Source: Ferrimonas sp. YFM (GTDB taxonomy: Bacteria; Pseudomonadota; Gammaproteobacteria; Enterobacterales; Shewanellaceae). Taken from it: a stretch of DNA of 64,000 nucleotides. The notes beneath the pieces are model-generated. The model was not told where the DNA came from. It searched no databases and was given only the letters and a program-made list of their open reading frames with translations. Below are positions 1 through 8,707 of this stretch, piece after piece (position 1 is the stretch's first letter; each line of letters starts with the position of its first letter). Location: contig NZ_AP027368.1 in assembly GCF_030296015.1 (NCBI RefSeq), positions 3,410,001-3,474,000 on the forward strand, given 5' to 3'. The position numbers and the translations under genes were made by a program.

Positions 1-1152
1 TCTCGCCGACACCACAGGCACCGTGGTCAAGGACACAGCCTCACCGCTGTTTACCAATAATGGCGCGGGCTGCACATCAAACACCAACTGAGTCGCAACC
101 ACATCGGCAGTCACGCTGTTGGCATCGGCGCTGGGCAGATTACTGCCAACGTCATCCTGATCATTGGCGCTCAACACAACGGTTTGCTGATCGGCCGTTG
201 CTGTGTAACTCAATGCAGTAAATGTCGCCGTGCCACTGACCGCGGCCACACTGTTGTTGCTCAGGCTCCCAGGGGCCGAGGTGCTCAGGCTGACAATTTC
301 ACTGAAGTCATTATCAAGGTTTCCTGCGTCATCTTGAGCACGTACAACAGGTTGAGTGGTCATGGCGCTACCTGAGGTGACCCCTGCAGGTTGAGTCACC
401 CATACTAGCTGGGTTGCGGAGATCTCAACCTCGGTGCCTGCCCCATTGGCTACCGCAGAAGTGCTGCCCATCTGAGTGCCTCCGGAACCGACGCTCAGGT
501 GGGTATCTCCATCAACACTCAGCACCAAAGTTTGACCTTCGGTCAGGCCGCTGCTGTCACTAAAGTAGCCGCTAAGTGTATAGACCTCGCTTCCTCCATC
601 GGCCACCGAGATATTAAGACCACTGAAGGTCAGGGTATTGGCCCCTGCACTGTAAACCCCAGACGCGTTGCTGACATCGTTACCGTTTAAACGCCACACC
701 ACCTTGGAGAAGTCCGCCGAGCCGCTGGTTTGCAACACGATTTGAGTAATTTCCAAGGCCAAGCCATCACCGCCGCCGCCATCACTCAGAGTAAAGTCAA
801 ACAGGTCGACGGCTTCTCCTGCTGAGTCTGCACTGCTGCTCAGGGCCACCGGCTCACTGACTGACGCCGATGCGGTTAGGTTGCCATCGCTGTTAGCCGC
901 TGGACTGTCGTCGCAATCAGCATCGGTTTCGCAATATTGACCCACCTTAGGGCCGCTGTCGCAAAAGTTAAAATCGCACACGGCCACGGTATGCAAGGCG
1001 TAATCTGTCGCATCTGATGAAGGCTGGAGGACAGCTGGCGAGGCTGGCATTGGCGGTAACTTGAATGGCGACCGCGCCTCAGCCTCGACAACTTGACTGC
1101 AAAACAGGGTAAAGAGCCCAATGCTGGTTAGGGCAGTACGTTGAAACATCAT
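1..1152 (-). CDS. Secreted multi-domain repeat surface protein (adhesin-like), N-terminal part only
   Basis: The frame is open from an ATG pair (1152/1149) to the window edge, so 384 residues are visible and the C-terminus is missing. A signal peptide is evident (basic start, hydrophobic core, Ala-Glu-Ala near residue 26). Four Cys lie at 59, 64, 74 and 80. The rest is Ser/Thr/Gly/Asp-rich. Two segments starting ATQLVWVTQPAG (about 247) and ATQLVFDVQPAP (about 353) open successive Ig-like repeats about 105 residues apart, and the first carries a typical AQDDAGN motif. This layout fits a large secreted or cell-surface adhesin. It is the last visible gene of a leftward train of tail-collar proteins and a subtilisin-like protein, 32 bp after the latter. 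The function is inferred from architecture only. Confidence 0.7.
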   Translation of the reverse strand, partial: MMFQRTALTSIGLFTLFCSQVVEAEARSPFKLPPMPASPAVLQPSSDATDYALHTVAVCDFNFCDSGPKVGQYCETDADCDDSPAANSDGNLTASASVSEPVALSSSADSAGEAVDLFDFTLSDGGGGDGLALEITQIVLQTSGSADFSKVVWRLNGNDVSNASGVYSAGANTLTFSGLNISVADGGSEVYTLSGYFSDSSGLTEGQTLVLSVDGDTHLSVGSGGTQMGSTSAVANGAGTEVEISATQLVWVTQPAGVTSGSAMTTQPVVRAQDDAGNLDNDFSEIVSLSTSAPGSLSNNSVAAVSGTATFTALSYTATADQQTVVLSANDQDDVGSNLPSADANSVTADVVATQLVFDVQPAPLLVNSGEAVSLTTVPVVSAR

Positions 1153-1184
1153 AGTTACTCATCCATGAGTCAAAAATCGTCAGT

Positions 1185-2459
1185 TTATTGCCTGGTGGCG
1201 TGCACCTGGCGTCCAGAAGAGCACTCTGGACTGCTGTCCAGCCAAGCCAGAATATTGACGGCATCAAGCAACACCTGCTGCCTGGCGCGACAACGTTCAT
1301 AGCGATGCAGCCCGGCTTTCAATTGCCTAACCGTTAACTGTGGTCTGGCACGCCGAATAAGAGTGATCACTCCGGCGGCGATGGCAGTGGAAGCCGAGGT
1401 TTTAGAAAACGTCTTAAGGTCATTGCCCTGATAATTGATGATGGGCAGATAGCTGGGAGCCGACAGACTGACGGCCTTATCCCAACTGACGTTGGCAAGC
1501 TTCCCAGAATGATCGGTGGCGCTAATGACGATCACGTCCGGATGCGCCGCCAGACCGATATTGGCAATGGGATCGGGATGAGCCGCCGCCACAAGGGCAA
1601 TGCCCTTGTCGTGATTGGCACGCTGGGCCAAATAGTGGAGGTAGTCACTCAGCACGGGGGACACCTCCGCCAGCAACCAGGAAAGATTTATCACATCCGC
1701 TCCCTGCTGCTCAGCCAGAAACAGGGCATGCAACAGATTGGAGGTCCAAGGCTGATGAACACTCAGCGCCACTAACTCGGCACGAGGTGCGACCCCTTGC
1801 ATCGGCGGTTGATTGCCCGGCGCTTTGGCCCAGATGAGGCTGACCACGTCATCGCCGTGACGCCTGACCGGAGCCGGGCCTGGAGATTCGAAACCGATGT
1901 GCTGCCTAAATTTGATGGACACATCAGACAGGGCGGGATGACTGAGATCGAAGCGGTTGTCGATCACCGCTGTAACCGCACCCTCGCCTTGGCCACGAAA
2001 CTCTGGATGGGCTAAACCCAGGCGCTGGGCAGATTGCCAGCGCCCCGGGGTAATCACCAAGGGCTCAACGTCGGCAGCATTGCGGTTCCTATTCGGATGA
2101 GCACCATCAACGGCCCAGGTTGCATGTCGACGGTCTCGGGCAGGTACCCTATCCCACTCCATAGCCAGCAACGAATCGGCGTGTCGCAATGTACGTTCAA
2201 TGGCCTCTCGTTCACGGGCATCCTCAGGACTCAACAGAATCACACTGCGCTGATCGTAACGCGCCAAGACACGAGGTTTAAACGCCCTCCAGCGCTCAAG
2301 CCAGCTCTGTTCCGATTGCGACTCTACTGTGCACAGTAGCCGCTGCACCGATACCAATGCTGCCGCCTGGCCAGGTCTGAAGGTGTCGTGCTCGCTGGCA
2401 ATCGCTGTAACAGTGAACAACAGGGTCAGAAGCACCACCAAAGCAGTAAAACCGCGCAT
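1185..2459 (-). CDS. Exported S8 (subtilisin-like) serine protease homologue
   Basis: 424 residues with an N-terminal signal peptide. The subtilisin triad can be traced: Asp167 in AVIDNRFDLSHP, His201 in RHGDDV and Ser355 in KTSASTAIAAG. The conserved strand DVINLSW lies near 255-261. The usual oxyanion-hole Asn (AAGN motif) appears to be replaced by His294 in LVAAAHPDP, and the motifs around the His and Ser are degenerate. It may therefore be a weak or specialised protease, perhaps a maturation enzyme for the adjacent secreted repeat protein. Its ATG lies 4 bp after the stop of the upstream collar gene, so co-expression is likely. Family assignment is fairly secure; activity is uncertain. 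Confidence 0.7.
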   Translation of the reverse strand: MRGFTALVVLLTLLFTVTAIASEHDTFRPGQAAALVSVQRLLCTVESQSEQSWLERWRAFKPRVLARYDQRSVILLSPEDAREREAIERTLRHADSLLAMEWDRVPARDRRHATWAVDGAHPNRNRNAADVEPLVITPGRWQSAQRLGLAHPEFRGQGEGAVTAVIDNRFDLSHPALSDVSIKFRQHIGFESPGPAPVRRHGDDVVSLIWAKAPGNQPPMQGVAPRAELVALSVHQPWTSNLLHALFLAEQQGADVINLSWLLAEVSPVLSDYLHYLAQRANHDKGIALVAAAHPDPIANIGLAAHPDVIVISATDHSGKLANVSWDKAVSLSAPSYLPIINYQGNDLKTFSKTSASTAIAAGVITLIRRARPQLTVRQLKAGLHRYERCRARQQVLLDAVNILAWLDSSPECSSGRQVHATRQ

Positions 2460-2463
2460 AACG

Positions 2464-3024
2464 TCAATTTCGGCTGGGAAACGTGCCGTCTAGGCAGAGA
2501 CAGAAATTCATTGCTAAGAAAGGCTGCCGATTCTCATGGGGAGCACTTCTGCCCGCCAAAGCCAGGCTATCTGAATCCAGAGGCTGAGTGGGTGTGTCCT
2601 CCTTACTGTAGGCAAAGATGGCCGTTGGGTCTGGCGTGGAGGTGATACTCAGCAGCGACTGCTCTTGTGCCACCTGAGTTGAGCTTTCTCCGGGAGAAAA
2701 GAAGCTATGCAGTTCATGCCTATGTTGTGGAATCTCCTCTTCCGTTAAGGCGATACTTGCAACCCCAGGCTGTTGCCCCAGCCGATAAGGTGACAATCCG
2801 GGGCCTGACACCCACCCAGTGCCCCCCACATGCATAGGGGAGCGCCCCCTTAGATCGGGTGCCCCGAAGGTGGTTCTGCCATCTCCACCAAAAGAGGTGC
2901 CTAAGATGGCAAAGGTCGATGAAAACTGGTTGATGGACATCAATTGCCCCAGACACTGTGTCCAGAGTCTGGGGGCATAATTGAATCCAAAAGCGCGAAC
3001 TTCACCAAGAAATGGATCAGCCAT
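2464..3024 (-). CDS. Phage tail collar domain protein (microcystin-dependent-protein family), copy 3
   Basis: 186 residues. The N-terminus (MADPFLGEVRAFGFNYAP) and the segment ILGTSFGGDGRTTFGAPDLRGR are the hallmark of the tail-collar domain, which is used both in phage tail fibres and in bacterial microcystin-dependent proteins. The C-terminal GRSAPHENRQPFLAMNFCL is the conserved ending of that family. There is no signal peptide. It is the third of three consecutive paralogues, about 10 bp after the previous one, and precedes the S8-like gene by 4 bp. No other phage structural genes are near, so this is not an obvious prophage. The cellular role of such non-phage collar proteins is unknown. 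Confidence 0.8.
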   Translation of the reverse strand: MADPFLGEVRAFGFNYAPRLWTQCLGQLMSINQFSSTFAILGTSFGGDGRTTFGAPDLRGRSPMHVGGTGWVSGPGLSPYRLGQQPGVASIALTEEEIPQHRHELHSFFSPGESSTQVAQEQSLLSITSTPDPTAIFAYSKEDTPTQPLDSDSLALAGRSAPHENRQPFLAMNFCLCLDGTFPSRN

Positions 3025-3034
3025 GATCAGCTCC

Positions 3035-3559
3035 TTAATTACGAGAGGGATAGATGCCTTGCAGGCAGATAATGAAGTTCACCCCCAGAGAGGGCATGCG
3101 ATTTTCATGGGCCTGACCACCTCCTTCACTGCTTACACTCTCTTCGTTCATGGTGGCGTACTGGCCACCTCCGGAGCTTGAAGGCGTTTGGAAAAAATGC
3201 CCGTTGGCCAGCATAGAACCGGGACCCGCGATGGTTTGGCTGGGGTTGGACTCCGAAACCACCAATGGATGATTGTGGCTCGGTATCTCGGCCGTCGTCA
3301 GGGTGACATCCTCCCACCCCCCTATCTGGCCGAGAAGGTAGTTGCCAAGACCAGGCCCTTGTCCTGCCCCGACCGGCAGTCGGCCCCGCATCTCGGGCAG
3401 GCCGAAACTGGTGCGGCCATCTCCCCCAAAATTAGTGCCAAGTAAGGAAAACAGCGCCTGATTGGTGGAAATTGACAGCAAGGTACCGCTGCAAAATGCG
3501 AAATGAACGGGCGCAAAGGTGCCGGCAAAAATACGAATCTGACCAGTAAATGAGTCCAT
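3035..3559 (-). CDS. Phage tail collar domain protein, copy 2
   Basis: 174 residues and the most canonical of the three paralogues: FTGQIRIFAGTFAP, then SLLGTNFGGDGRTSFGLPEMRGR, then an LGQIGGWEDVTLTTAEIPSHNH segment in two adjoining blocks, and the terminal AHENRMPSLGVNFIICLQG. The family is built around a collar domain (roughly residues 1-70) and a variable centre. Spacing to both neighbouring copies is only 10-13 bp, so the three proteins are probably made together. The centre differs strongly between copies, which suggests divergence of ligand or partner after tandem duplication. Confidence 0.82.
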   Translation of the reverse strand: MDSFTGQIRIFAGTFAPVHFAFCSGTLLSISTNQALFSLLGTNFGGDGRTSFGLPEMRGRLPVGAGQGPGLGNYLLGQIGGWEDVTLTTAEIPSHNHPLVVSESNPSQTIAGPGSMLANGHFFQTPSSSGGGQYATMNEESVSSEGGGQAHENRMPSLGVNFIICLQGIYPSRN

Positions 3560-3572
3560 AATTCATCCCTTA

Positions 3573-4133
3573 TCAATTACGTGGCGGGTAGATGCCATCC
3601 AGTGCAATGGCAAATTGGATAGCCAGGTAAGGCTGAACATTGACGTGTGACAGCCCTCCCCCCACAGAACTGGAGCTCTGGGGTGCGAGCACCAGATGAG
3701 TTCCGCTGTAAGGTGCGAAGGCATCTGCGGCGATAAACCCCTGGGCCGGCAAAACCGGTGTTTGGGCGAGGGCAGAGTTGTCCCTCGGCACATGGGTATC
3801 GCCGTCAACCGCTGCGCATTTAAGGGCGTGAGTATGCTGACCAAGCTGACTTTGGCTTAAATTGACCTTCTCAACGCCGCCACGCTCTCCCCATCGATAG
3901 TCGTGAACGAAACCTTCGTAGCCCTGGTATGTCCCCATACCTACGGGCACCCTGCTCCGTAGATCCGGTAACGCAAAGTTCGTTCGACCATTGCCACCGA
4001 AGGTGTCACCGAGCAAAGAGAAGAGCGCTTGATTATCCGACACGGTCAAAAATTGACCCTGGCAGAACGCATAGTCCTTTGGGGCAAAGGTGTAAGGCAT
4101 CTGGGTAATTTCACCCATGAATGGATCAGACAT
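3573..4133 (-). CDS. Phage tail collar domain protein, copy 1
   Basis: The start is taken as the ATG at 4133, giving MSDPFMGEI. This matches the starts of the sister copies and has an AGAGGTG ribosome-binding site, whereas the longer frame from 4172 adds 13 unrelated residues. The 186 residues contain the collar signature SLLGDTFGGNGRTNFALPDLRSR and end in HVNVQPYLAIQFAIALDGIYP. The first codons overlap the end of the GNAT gene by 8 bp, showing translational coupling. Same family caveats as for the two copies downstream. Confidence 0.82.
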   Translation of the reverse strand: MSDPFMGEITQMPYTFAPKDYAFCQGQFLTVSDNQALFSLLGDTFGGNGRTNFALPDLRSRVPVGMGTYQGYEGFVHDYRWGERGGVEKVNLSQSQLGQHTHALKCAAVDGDTHVPRDNSALAQTPVLPAQGFIAADAFAPYSGTHLVLAPQSSSSVGGGLSHVNVQPYLAIQFAIALDGIYPPRN

Positions 4134-4665
4134 AGGTAGCACCTCTAAGCTGAGAGGAAGGAAGAGATTCACGAAGGGAGAGGGGTAACCAACGCATCAG
4201 GATGTGCGCTCCCCGTTGCTCCATGGAGGCAAAGCCCAACCGGCGATACCACTGAATCAGCTGACTGTCTTGAGAGAACACAGATAGGGTCAGTGGCACG
4301 TTCAATCTGGCCGCGATCTGCTGGATAGATTGCAAAACCACCTGGCCATGCCCTTTGCCGCAATAGGCCGGAATAAAGGCAATGTCGACCAGGTGAATGC
4401 GTTCCCCGCTGAAATCTATGGTGACTTTGCCGACGGAGGTGTGCAGATGCTCAACAATGAAGTACCAAGCATCTGGGCATTGATCGCCATAACCTTGGGT
4501 TTGGGCACGATACTGCAGGTCGAGAATCTGCCGATGCAACTCAGGAGTGTGTTTTAAGGCATCCAAATCGCTTCGTACAGCATCGTGCAGCGACTGCAAA
4601 AACGGTCCATCACTGGGGCGGCTGGGACGAAGCGTCAACCCGTTATCAAGGCTCTGTTTGATCAC
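4126..4665 (-). CDS. GNAT-family N-acetyltransferase
   Basis: GNAT fold: N-terminal LRPSRPSDGPFLQSLHDAV, central strand HLVDIAFIPAYCGKGHG (acetyl-CoA pyrophosphate loop, R/Q-x-x-G-x-G/A type, here CGKGHG) and C-terminal IQWYRRLGFASME. I prefer a GTG start at 4665 because it forms a GTGA overlap with the stop of the upstream gene and has GAGAGG ten bases ahead. The ATG at 4701 would overlap that gene by 40 bp. Position between the DUF6916-like gene and three collar genes implies it modifies a product of this operon, perhaps a collar protein. The substrate is unknown. Confidence 0.75.
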   Translation of the reverse strand: MIKQSLDNGLTLRPSRPSDGPFLQSLHDAVRSDLDALKHTPELHRQILDLQYRAQTQGYGDQCPDAWYFIVEHLHTSVGKVTIDFSGERIHLVDIAFIPAYCGKGHGQVVLQSIQQIAARLNVPLTLSVFSQDSQLIQWYRRLGFASMEQRGAHILMRWLPLSLRESLPSSQLRGATYV

Positions 4666-4967
4666 GTTTCGCTTGCCTCTCGAGTGCGACTGACCAGCCA
4701 CTGCAGTTGCTGCTTGCCGATTTGCACCATAAAAAAAGGTGCAGAGCCTAGCTCATGGTGGCTGATATGAAGCTCACCTTGCCCGTCACTGAGTTGAAAC
4801 GGTTGCGGGCAATCGAAAACGGCGGAAAATCCCTCGAAAAGCTCGGGAGCACAACGATTGGGAGACAACTCAGAAAGCGACACTTCCATCTTTGTGCCGG
4901 CAGGATCCGTCAGGCAAAAAATATCGCCTATGTGAGGCTTTAGGGCCTCGTAGGTAATGGCATGCAA
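4662..4967 (-). CDS. DUF6916-like small protein
   Basis: 101 residues, no signal peptide or membrane segment. The pattern of an early LKPHIGDIFCL motif followed by SAVFDCP, GELHISHHELG and APFFMVQIG resembles the DUF6916 family, whose members are often encoded beside collar-domain proteins. The assignment is from memory of the pattern and was not searched. It overlaps the following GNAT gene by 4 bp (GTGA). No enzymatic residues are apparent, so a structural or chaperone-like role for the collar proteins is only a guess. Confidence 0.55.
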   Translation of the reverse strand: MHAITYEALKPHIGDIFCLTDPAGTKMEVSLSELSPNRCAPELFEGFSAVFDCPQPFQLSDGQGELHISHHELGSAPFFMVQIGKQQLQWLVSRTREASET

Positions 4968-5042
4968 TGCAACTCTCCTTGTTTACATTGTCCATGAAAT
5001 TGAGAGGGCACTAACGACCCGACTCTGCTAACTCAACATGAT

Positions 5043-6038
5043 TCACCGAACTCCTATGGCAGTATTGGGTAAATCCACGGGAGTAAATTCAAACCTGGGC
5101 TCAGGCCCCCACGCATAGCGAAAGTCAAAAGCACTCGATGGCAAAGCTTCATTCAGAGGTATGCACTCAATTCTGTTGAGGCTGCACTGTCGCCCAGACA
5201 GTTCGATGTCATCGTAAATCTGAATCCTGGTGTGCAGCTCCAGCCGCTCAGCTACGCCATTCACCGGGAACCTCAATTGCCCCTGAATCTGTTGACACTC
5301 TCTCAGAAGCTCTGCTGTCTCCCTGTTGAGTACAAAAAAAGGCCCCAAGTCTGTAACGGCCAGGTGTCTGCCTTGGCGCTGATAAAAATAGGCTCTTAGC
5401 TCTATTGCCCGTGGAATCAGGCTGCCATCAGGGCTGAGAAACTGCTCAAGGTTGGCAAAGATCCGCACCTGAGGCTCCTGTTCCAACATGGCCTTCATGG
5501 TTTCGGACACAATCAGATCGAAGCGAGATTCAGTCTGCCAATGGATCGCATCTGCCAATATGAGGTCGTCAATAAAATCCCAAAGATTCAGCAGGTCTAG
5601 AATCTGTTTCAGGCTATCGAGTGACTCCTGATGAATATCCAGCAACGTGACCCTGACTTGGCCCGGTTTCAGCAGCAACAAAAGCGGTAGAACTAAGGAG
5701 CCAAGAGGCCCGGTACCTGCGTATAGAACTCGCACCGGCTGCGAACGCTCATTAATGGCCTTGAGGATCCCAAGCTGAAACTGATGTACCCGCATGTACT
5801 CCTTGGCACACATTGCCGCAACCAGAGGCGACACCGCCTTACCTGCATCTGTAAAGCTGTACCCGGAATCAACAAATTGGGTTGGATTAAGGTCCATACC
5901 AAGTTGCTCACACAGGGTATCCAGATATTTGTCTTGTAACACTTTGACCTGGCCAGGCTGATCTTGCGGAACCTGTTGCAGCAGCTTCATGACCTGGCGA
6001 AGAGTTTGTCGCAGTAGCTCGTTGTTGGCTGTTCTCAT
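5043..6038 (-). CDS. SAM-dependent methyltransferase, PRMT-like
   Basis: Class I methyltransferase core: motif I VLYAGTGPLGSLVLPLLL near residues 125-140, motif II VTLLDIHQESL with the acidic SAM-ribose ligand, and FDLIVSETM, which resembles the double-Glu loop region of protein arginine methyltransferases. The N-terminal 100 residues are helical and the C-terminal 130 form a beta-rich region like a PRMT barrel. The start is set at the ATG at 6038, preceded by AAGGGA. A TTG at 6098 would add 20 residues and has no clear ribosome-binding site. It is first in the leftward collar-protein train, so one of those proteins may be its target. Substrate unknown. Confidence 0.65.
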   Translation of the reverse strand: MRTANNELLRQTLRQVMKLLQQVPQDQPGQVKVLQDKYLDTLCEQLGMDLNPTQFVDSGYSFTDAGKAVSPLVAAMCAKEYMRVHQFQLGILKAINERSQPVRVLYAGTGPLGSLVLPLLLLLKPGQVRVTLLDIHQESLDSLKQILDLLNLWDFIDDLILADAIHWQTESRFDLIVSETMKAMLEQEPQVRIFANLEQFLSPDGSLIPRAIELRAYFYQRQGRHLAVTDLGPFFVLNRETAELLRECQQIQGQLRFPVNGVAERLELHTRIQIYDDIELSGRQCSLNRIECIPLNEALPSSAFDFRYAWGPEPRFEFTPVDLPNTAIGVR

Positions 6039-6098
6039 CAGAGTCCCTTGCTGATGGGAAAAGGAGTACAAGACCCCTTTGAGCACGTCATCTTCCAA

Positions 6099-6646
6099 TA
6101 AAGTCTATGCAAAGAGGTGGCAGATCAATACGGTGCCAATCCACTGACATCTCTTTTTGGAAAAGCGCGCTGACATACACCGATTCACTAAACGGCAGGC
6201 AGAACCAAGGAGTCCTACCCCGGTATTTCACCTTCTGATCCTTGCCATTGTGCTTACCATGGGTGATCTCAGTCTTTTCAAATCAGAGACTCAGCGGCGG
6301 GATTGAGGGGGCAATCATCAAGACGAAACCAGATCCTTTTCATCCATTTCCTACGACAAAGTAGGCGATCTTCCCTAGCTCAACGGATGAATTCTCTTGC
6401 GAGTGCAAACCAAAAGGCAGATAACGAATCACACACCCGCTCATTATCAGTTGCGGCCGAACCGACCTCATGGGTTGGATCAAAGGGAATTTACACCTCA
6501 CCAGCCCCAGGACACCAGTGAATCAAATCAGCTTATTGTCATATTAAGGTCATATTGACTGGGTTTGAGTTCCAACTCGCGTACCAGCTCCCAATTCTTG
6601 AGCTGCGGACCCGGATATTATTGTCTTTTGCCAGACCCGTTGGTAC
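6099..6646. other. Intergenic stretch between the methyltransferase gene and the ribA leader
   Basis: About 550 bases with no convincing gene on either strand. It presumably holds the promoter of the leftward collar operon and the ribA promoter. Visible details are a short direct repeat GTCATATT at 6539-6546 and 6549-6556, and small inverted repeats near 6563-6605 (GAGTT-cc-AACTC and CAGCTC/GAGCTG). Nothing else is supported. Confidence 0.4.
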
Positions 6647-6703
6647 TCTGTCGGCCCCTCTCGGCAGGGCCGGACAGGGATTCACGGCGGCATTTGGCCG
6701 TGA
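6647..6703 (+). promoter_or_regulatory. Two strong hairpins in the ribA 5' leader
   Basis: Hairpin one pairs CTGTCGGCCC (6648-6657) with GGGCCGGACAG (6667-6677), leaving one bulged base. Hairpin two pairs CACGGC (6683-6688) with GCCGTG (6697-6702). The second ends about 30 bases before the ribA ATG and is followed by a T-rich run. The conserved FMN-riboswitch (RFN) boxes are not recognisable, so this may be another kind of leader control or simply structured RNA. Confidence 0.4.
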
Positions 6704-6732
6704 TTTTAGATTTGAGAGTTGGAGAGTCACAG

Positions 6733-7329
6733 ATGATTAAGGTTAGGCAAACGGTTCCACTGAAAGTGGGCAGGTCACAGGTGGAAGCGGAGCTCAGCTC
6801 ATTTCACGGCCTGGAATCAGGCAAGGAGCATGTGGCCATGCGCTTCGCCGGAACCGGTCCCGCCAGCGGCGCCCCCCTGGTACGGATGCACTCCGAGTGC
6901 CTGACTGGAGATGTTTTCCACTCCTCCCGCTGCGACTGTGGTGAACAGCTCAATGAGGCCATCGAGCGACTGCACGTTGCTGGCGGCGTGCTGCTGTACC
7001 TGCGCCAGGAGGGCCGCGGCATCGGCCTGTACAACAAACTGGATGCCTATGCCCTGCAGGACACCGGTCTGAACACCTACGAAGCCAACGTTAAGCTGGG
7101 TTTTGGCGAAGACCAGCGCGACTTTGCCGAGGCCGCCGGCATGCTCAAGGCGATGGGCATCGACCGCATCCGCCTGATCACCAACAACCCCCGCAAGGTG
7201 AAACAGCTGACCGACTATGGCATCGAAGTGGAATCCATGGTCAACACCTCGGTGCACATGAAGCCGGGTAACGAGTCCTACCTGAAAGCGAAGAAGTGCC
7301 ACGGCAACCACCACCTGGCCATCGACTGA
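6733..7329 (+). CDS. ribA: GTP cyclohydrolase II
   Basis: Catalyses the first step of riboflavin synthesis, GTP to 2,5-diamino-6-ribosylamino-4(3H)-pyrimidinone 5'-phosphate plus formate and pyrophosphate. The 198 residues match stand-alone RibA in length. Zinc ligands are seen in [19 protein letters not shown], the substrate loop in [20 protein letters not shown] and the C-terminal [10 protein letters not shown]. The ATG at 6733 is chosen because GGAG lies 8-10 bases ahead and the protein then begins like the family; an in-frame extension to 6565 is non-coding leader. It appears monocistronic and is followed by a GC-rich hairpin at 7334-7363. Confidence 0.95.
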   Translation: MIKVRQTVPLKVGRSQVEAELSSFHGLESGKEHVAMRFAGTGPASGAPLVRMHSECLTGDVFHSSRCDCGEQLNEAIERLHVAGGVLLYLRQEGRGIGLYNKLDAYALQDTGLNTYEANVKLGFGEDQRDFAEAAGMLKAMGIDRIRLITNNPRKVKQLTDYGIEVESMVNTSVHMKPGNESYLKAKKCHGNHHLAID

Positions 7330-7579
7330 CAGGGCTTTGCGCCGGCCTCAGATGAGGACCGGCGCACATCATCCCCACCGGCAACTGCGCGCCGAGGCCT
7401 ATTCCTGGCCGTCATTTGACCCCTTTCTCAGCCCCTCTGTTGTTCTGCATCATCTTTTTTCCAAATGGGGCAAAATTTCCCTGTTCCCGTCACAAGGTTT
7501 TGGATAGAATCGCCGCCCAATAAATTTTCATAAGTGCTTTCAGCGACGCTCTTCGCTGTCTTATCGAGGTTATTGGATC

Positions 7580-8035
7580 ATGAGTAACAAGTTCATCATT
7601 ACCTGGGACAACATGCAGATGTACTCCCGCCAGCTGGCCGAACGCCTGCTGCCCGCTGACCAGTGGAAGGGGATCATCGCCGTCAGCCGAGGTGGACTTG
7701 TACCCTCCGCCATTCTCGCCCGTGAACTGGGCATCCGCCACGTCGATACCGTGTGCATCTCCAGCTACGATCACAACCACCAGCGCGATCTGACCATACT
7801 GAAGAAAGCCCCAGGCGACGGCGAAGGCTTCATCGTCATCGATGATCTGGTGGACACCGGCGGCACCGCCGAAGTGATTCGCGAGCTCTACCCCAAGGCC
7901 AAATTCGTTACCGTCTGTGCCAAGCCCGCGGGCAAGCACCTGGTGGACGACTATGTGGTGGACATTCCTCAGGACACCTGGATTGAACAGCCCTGGGATA
8001 TGGCGGTCACCTTCGTCGAGCCTCTGTCCAAGTAA
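7580..8035 (+). CDS. gpt: Xanthine-guanine phosphoribosyltransferase
   Basis: Salvages guanine and xanthine with PRPP to GMP and XMP. The 151 residues align essentially end to end with the enterobacterial enzyme: [20 protein letters not shown] near the N-terminus, the PRPP-binding motif [14 protein letters not shown] at about 87-100, and the C-terminal [14 protein letters not shown]. The ATG at 7580 follows a weak GAGG-type site. It stands alone between ribA and the rubrerythrin operon. A hairpin at 8053-8080 (AAGGCGGG/CCCGCCTT) follows, without an immediate T-run. Confidence 0.95.
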   Translation: MSNKFIITWDNMQMYSRQLAERLLPADQWKGIIAVSRGGLVPSAILARELGIRHVDTVCISSYDHNHQRDLTILKKAPGDGEGFIVIDDLVDTGGTAEVIRELYPKAKFVTVCAKPAGKHLVDDYVVDIPQDTWIEQPWDMAVTFVEPLSK

Positions 8036-8273
8036 CAAGGCCTGCGATGCTAAGGCGGGGGACAGACTCCCGCCTTAACCCTCTCATCTTCTTTCTCTTT
8101 TTCTCTCCGCCAACCTCATCACCAGTCAGATCATCCAGATCTACGATATATCCAATCTATTTATTCCATCATTCTTCGTTGGTGTAACGGTTTTCCCTTA
8201 ACTACCTTTTCCTGATATGGCCGCGCCCTTTGCGCGCGTCCGGCGTCCCTATCTCAACCGTGAGGACATGCTG

Positions 8274-8693
8274 ATGTCACTGAAAGGATCGAAAACCGAA
8301 CAGAATCTGAAAGACGCCTTCGCCGGTGAATCCCAAGCTAACCGTCGCTACCTCTACTTCGCCGCCAAGGCCGACGTGGAAGGCTACAACGACGTGGCCG
8401 CCGTGTTCCGCTCTACTGCCGAGGGGGAAACCGGCCACGCCCATGGCCACCTGGAGTATCTGGAGGAGGTGGGTGATCCCGCTACCGGCCTGCCCATCGG
8501 CGGTACCTCAGACAACCTCAAGGCCGCCATCGCCGGCGAAACCCACGAATACACCGACATGTACCCAGGCATGGCGAAGACCGCCCGGGATGAAGGTTTT
8601 GACGAGGTCGCCGACTGGTTCGAAACTCTGGCAAAGGCGGAGCGCAGCCACGCCAACCGTTTCCAGAAAGCCCTGGATAACCTGGACGACTGA
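8274..8693 (+). CDS. Rubrerythrin-family diiron protein lacking the rubredoxin domain
   Basis: 139 residues. Two ferritin-like Glu/His helix pairs are visible: [18 protein letters not shown] with [12 protein letters not shown], and [11 protein letters not shown] with [11 protein letters not shown]. The C-terminal rubredoxin Cys knot of classical rubrerythrin is absent. The start at 8274 (MSLKGSK) is used because GAGG lies eight bases before it; the longer frame from 8217 starts in an unrelated sequence. It lies 14 bp upstream of a CCG-type Fe-S protein and then DUF3501. This trio recurs in proteobacteria and is associated with peroxide reduction; the partner protein may deliver electrons. Confidence 0.9.
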   Translation: MSLKGSKTEQNLKDAFAGESQANRRYLYFAAKADVEGYNDVAAVFRSTAEGETGHAHGHLEYLEEVGDPATGLPIGGTSDNLKAAIAGETHEYTDMYPGMAKTARDEGFDEVADWFETLAKAERSHANRFQKALDNLDD

Positions 8694-8707
8694 CGGGGAG
8701 CGGCACC

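Noticed and set aside
2464-4133. Prophage, because of three tail-collar genes
   Set aside because: No other phage genes nearby; collar-domain proteins of this size with DUF6916-like partners occur in bacterial, non-phage operons.
6565-6732. FMN riboswitch upstream of ribA
   Set aside because: Position is suggestive and two hairpins exist, but the RFN consensus boxes (GGGTGAAA-like, CCGACCGGCGGT-like) are not present in order.
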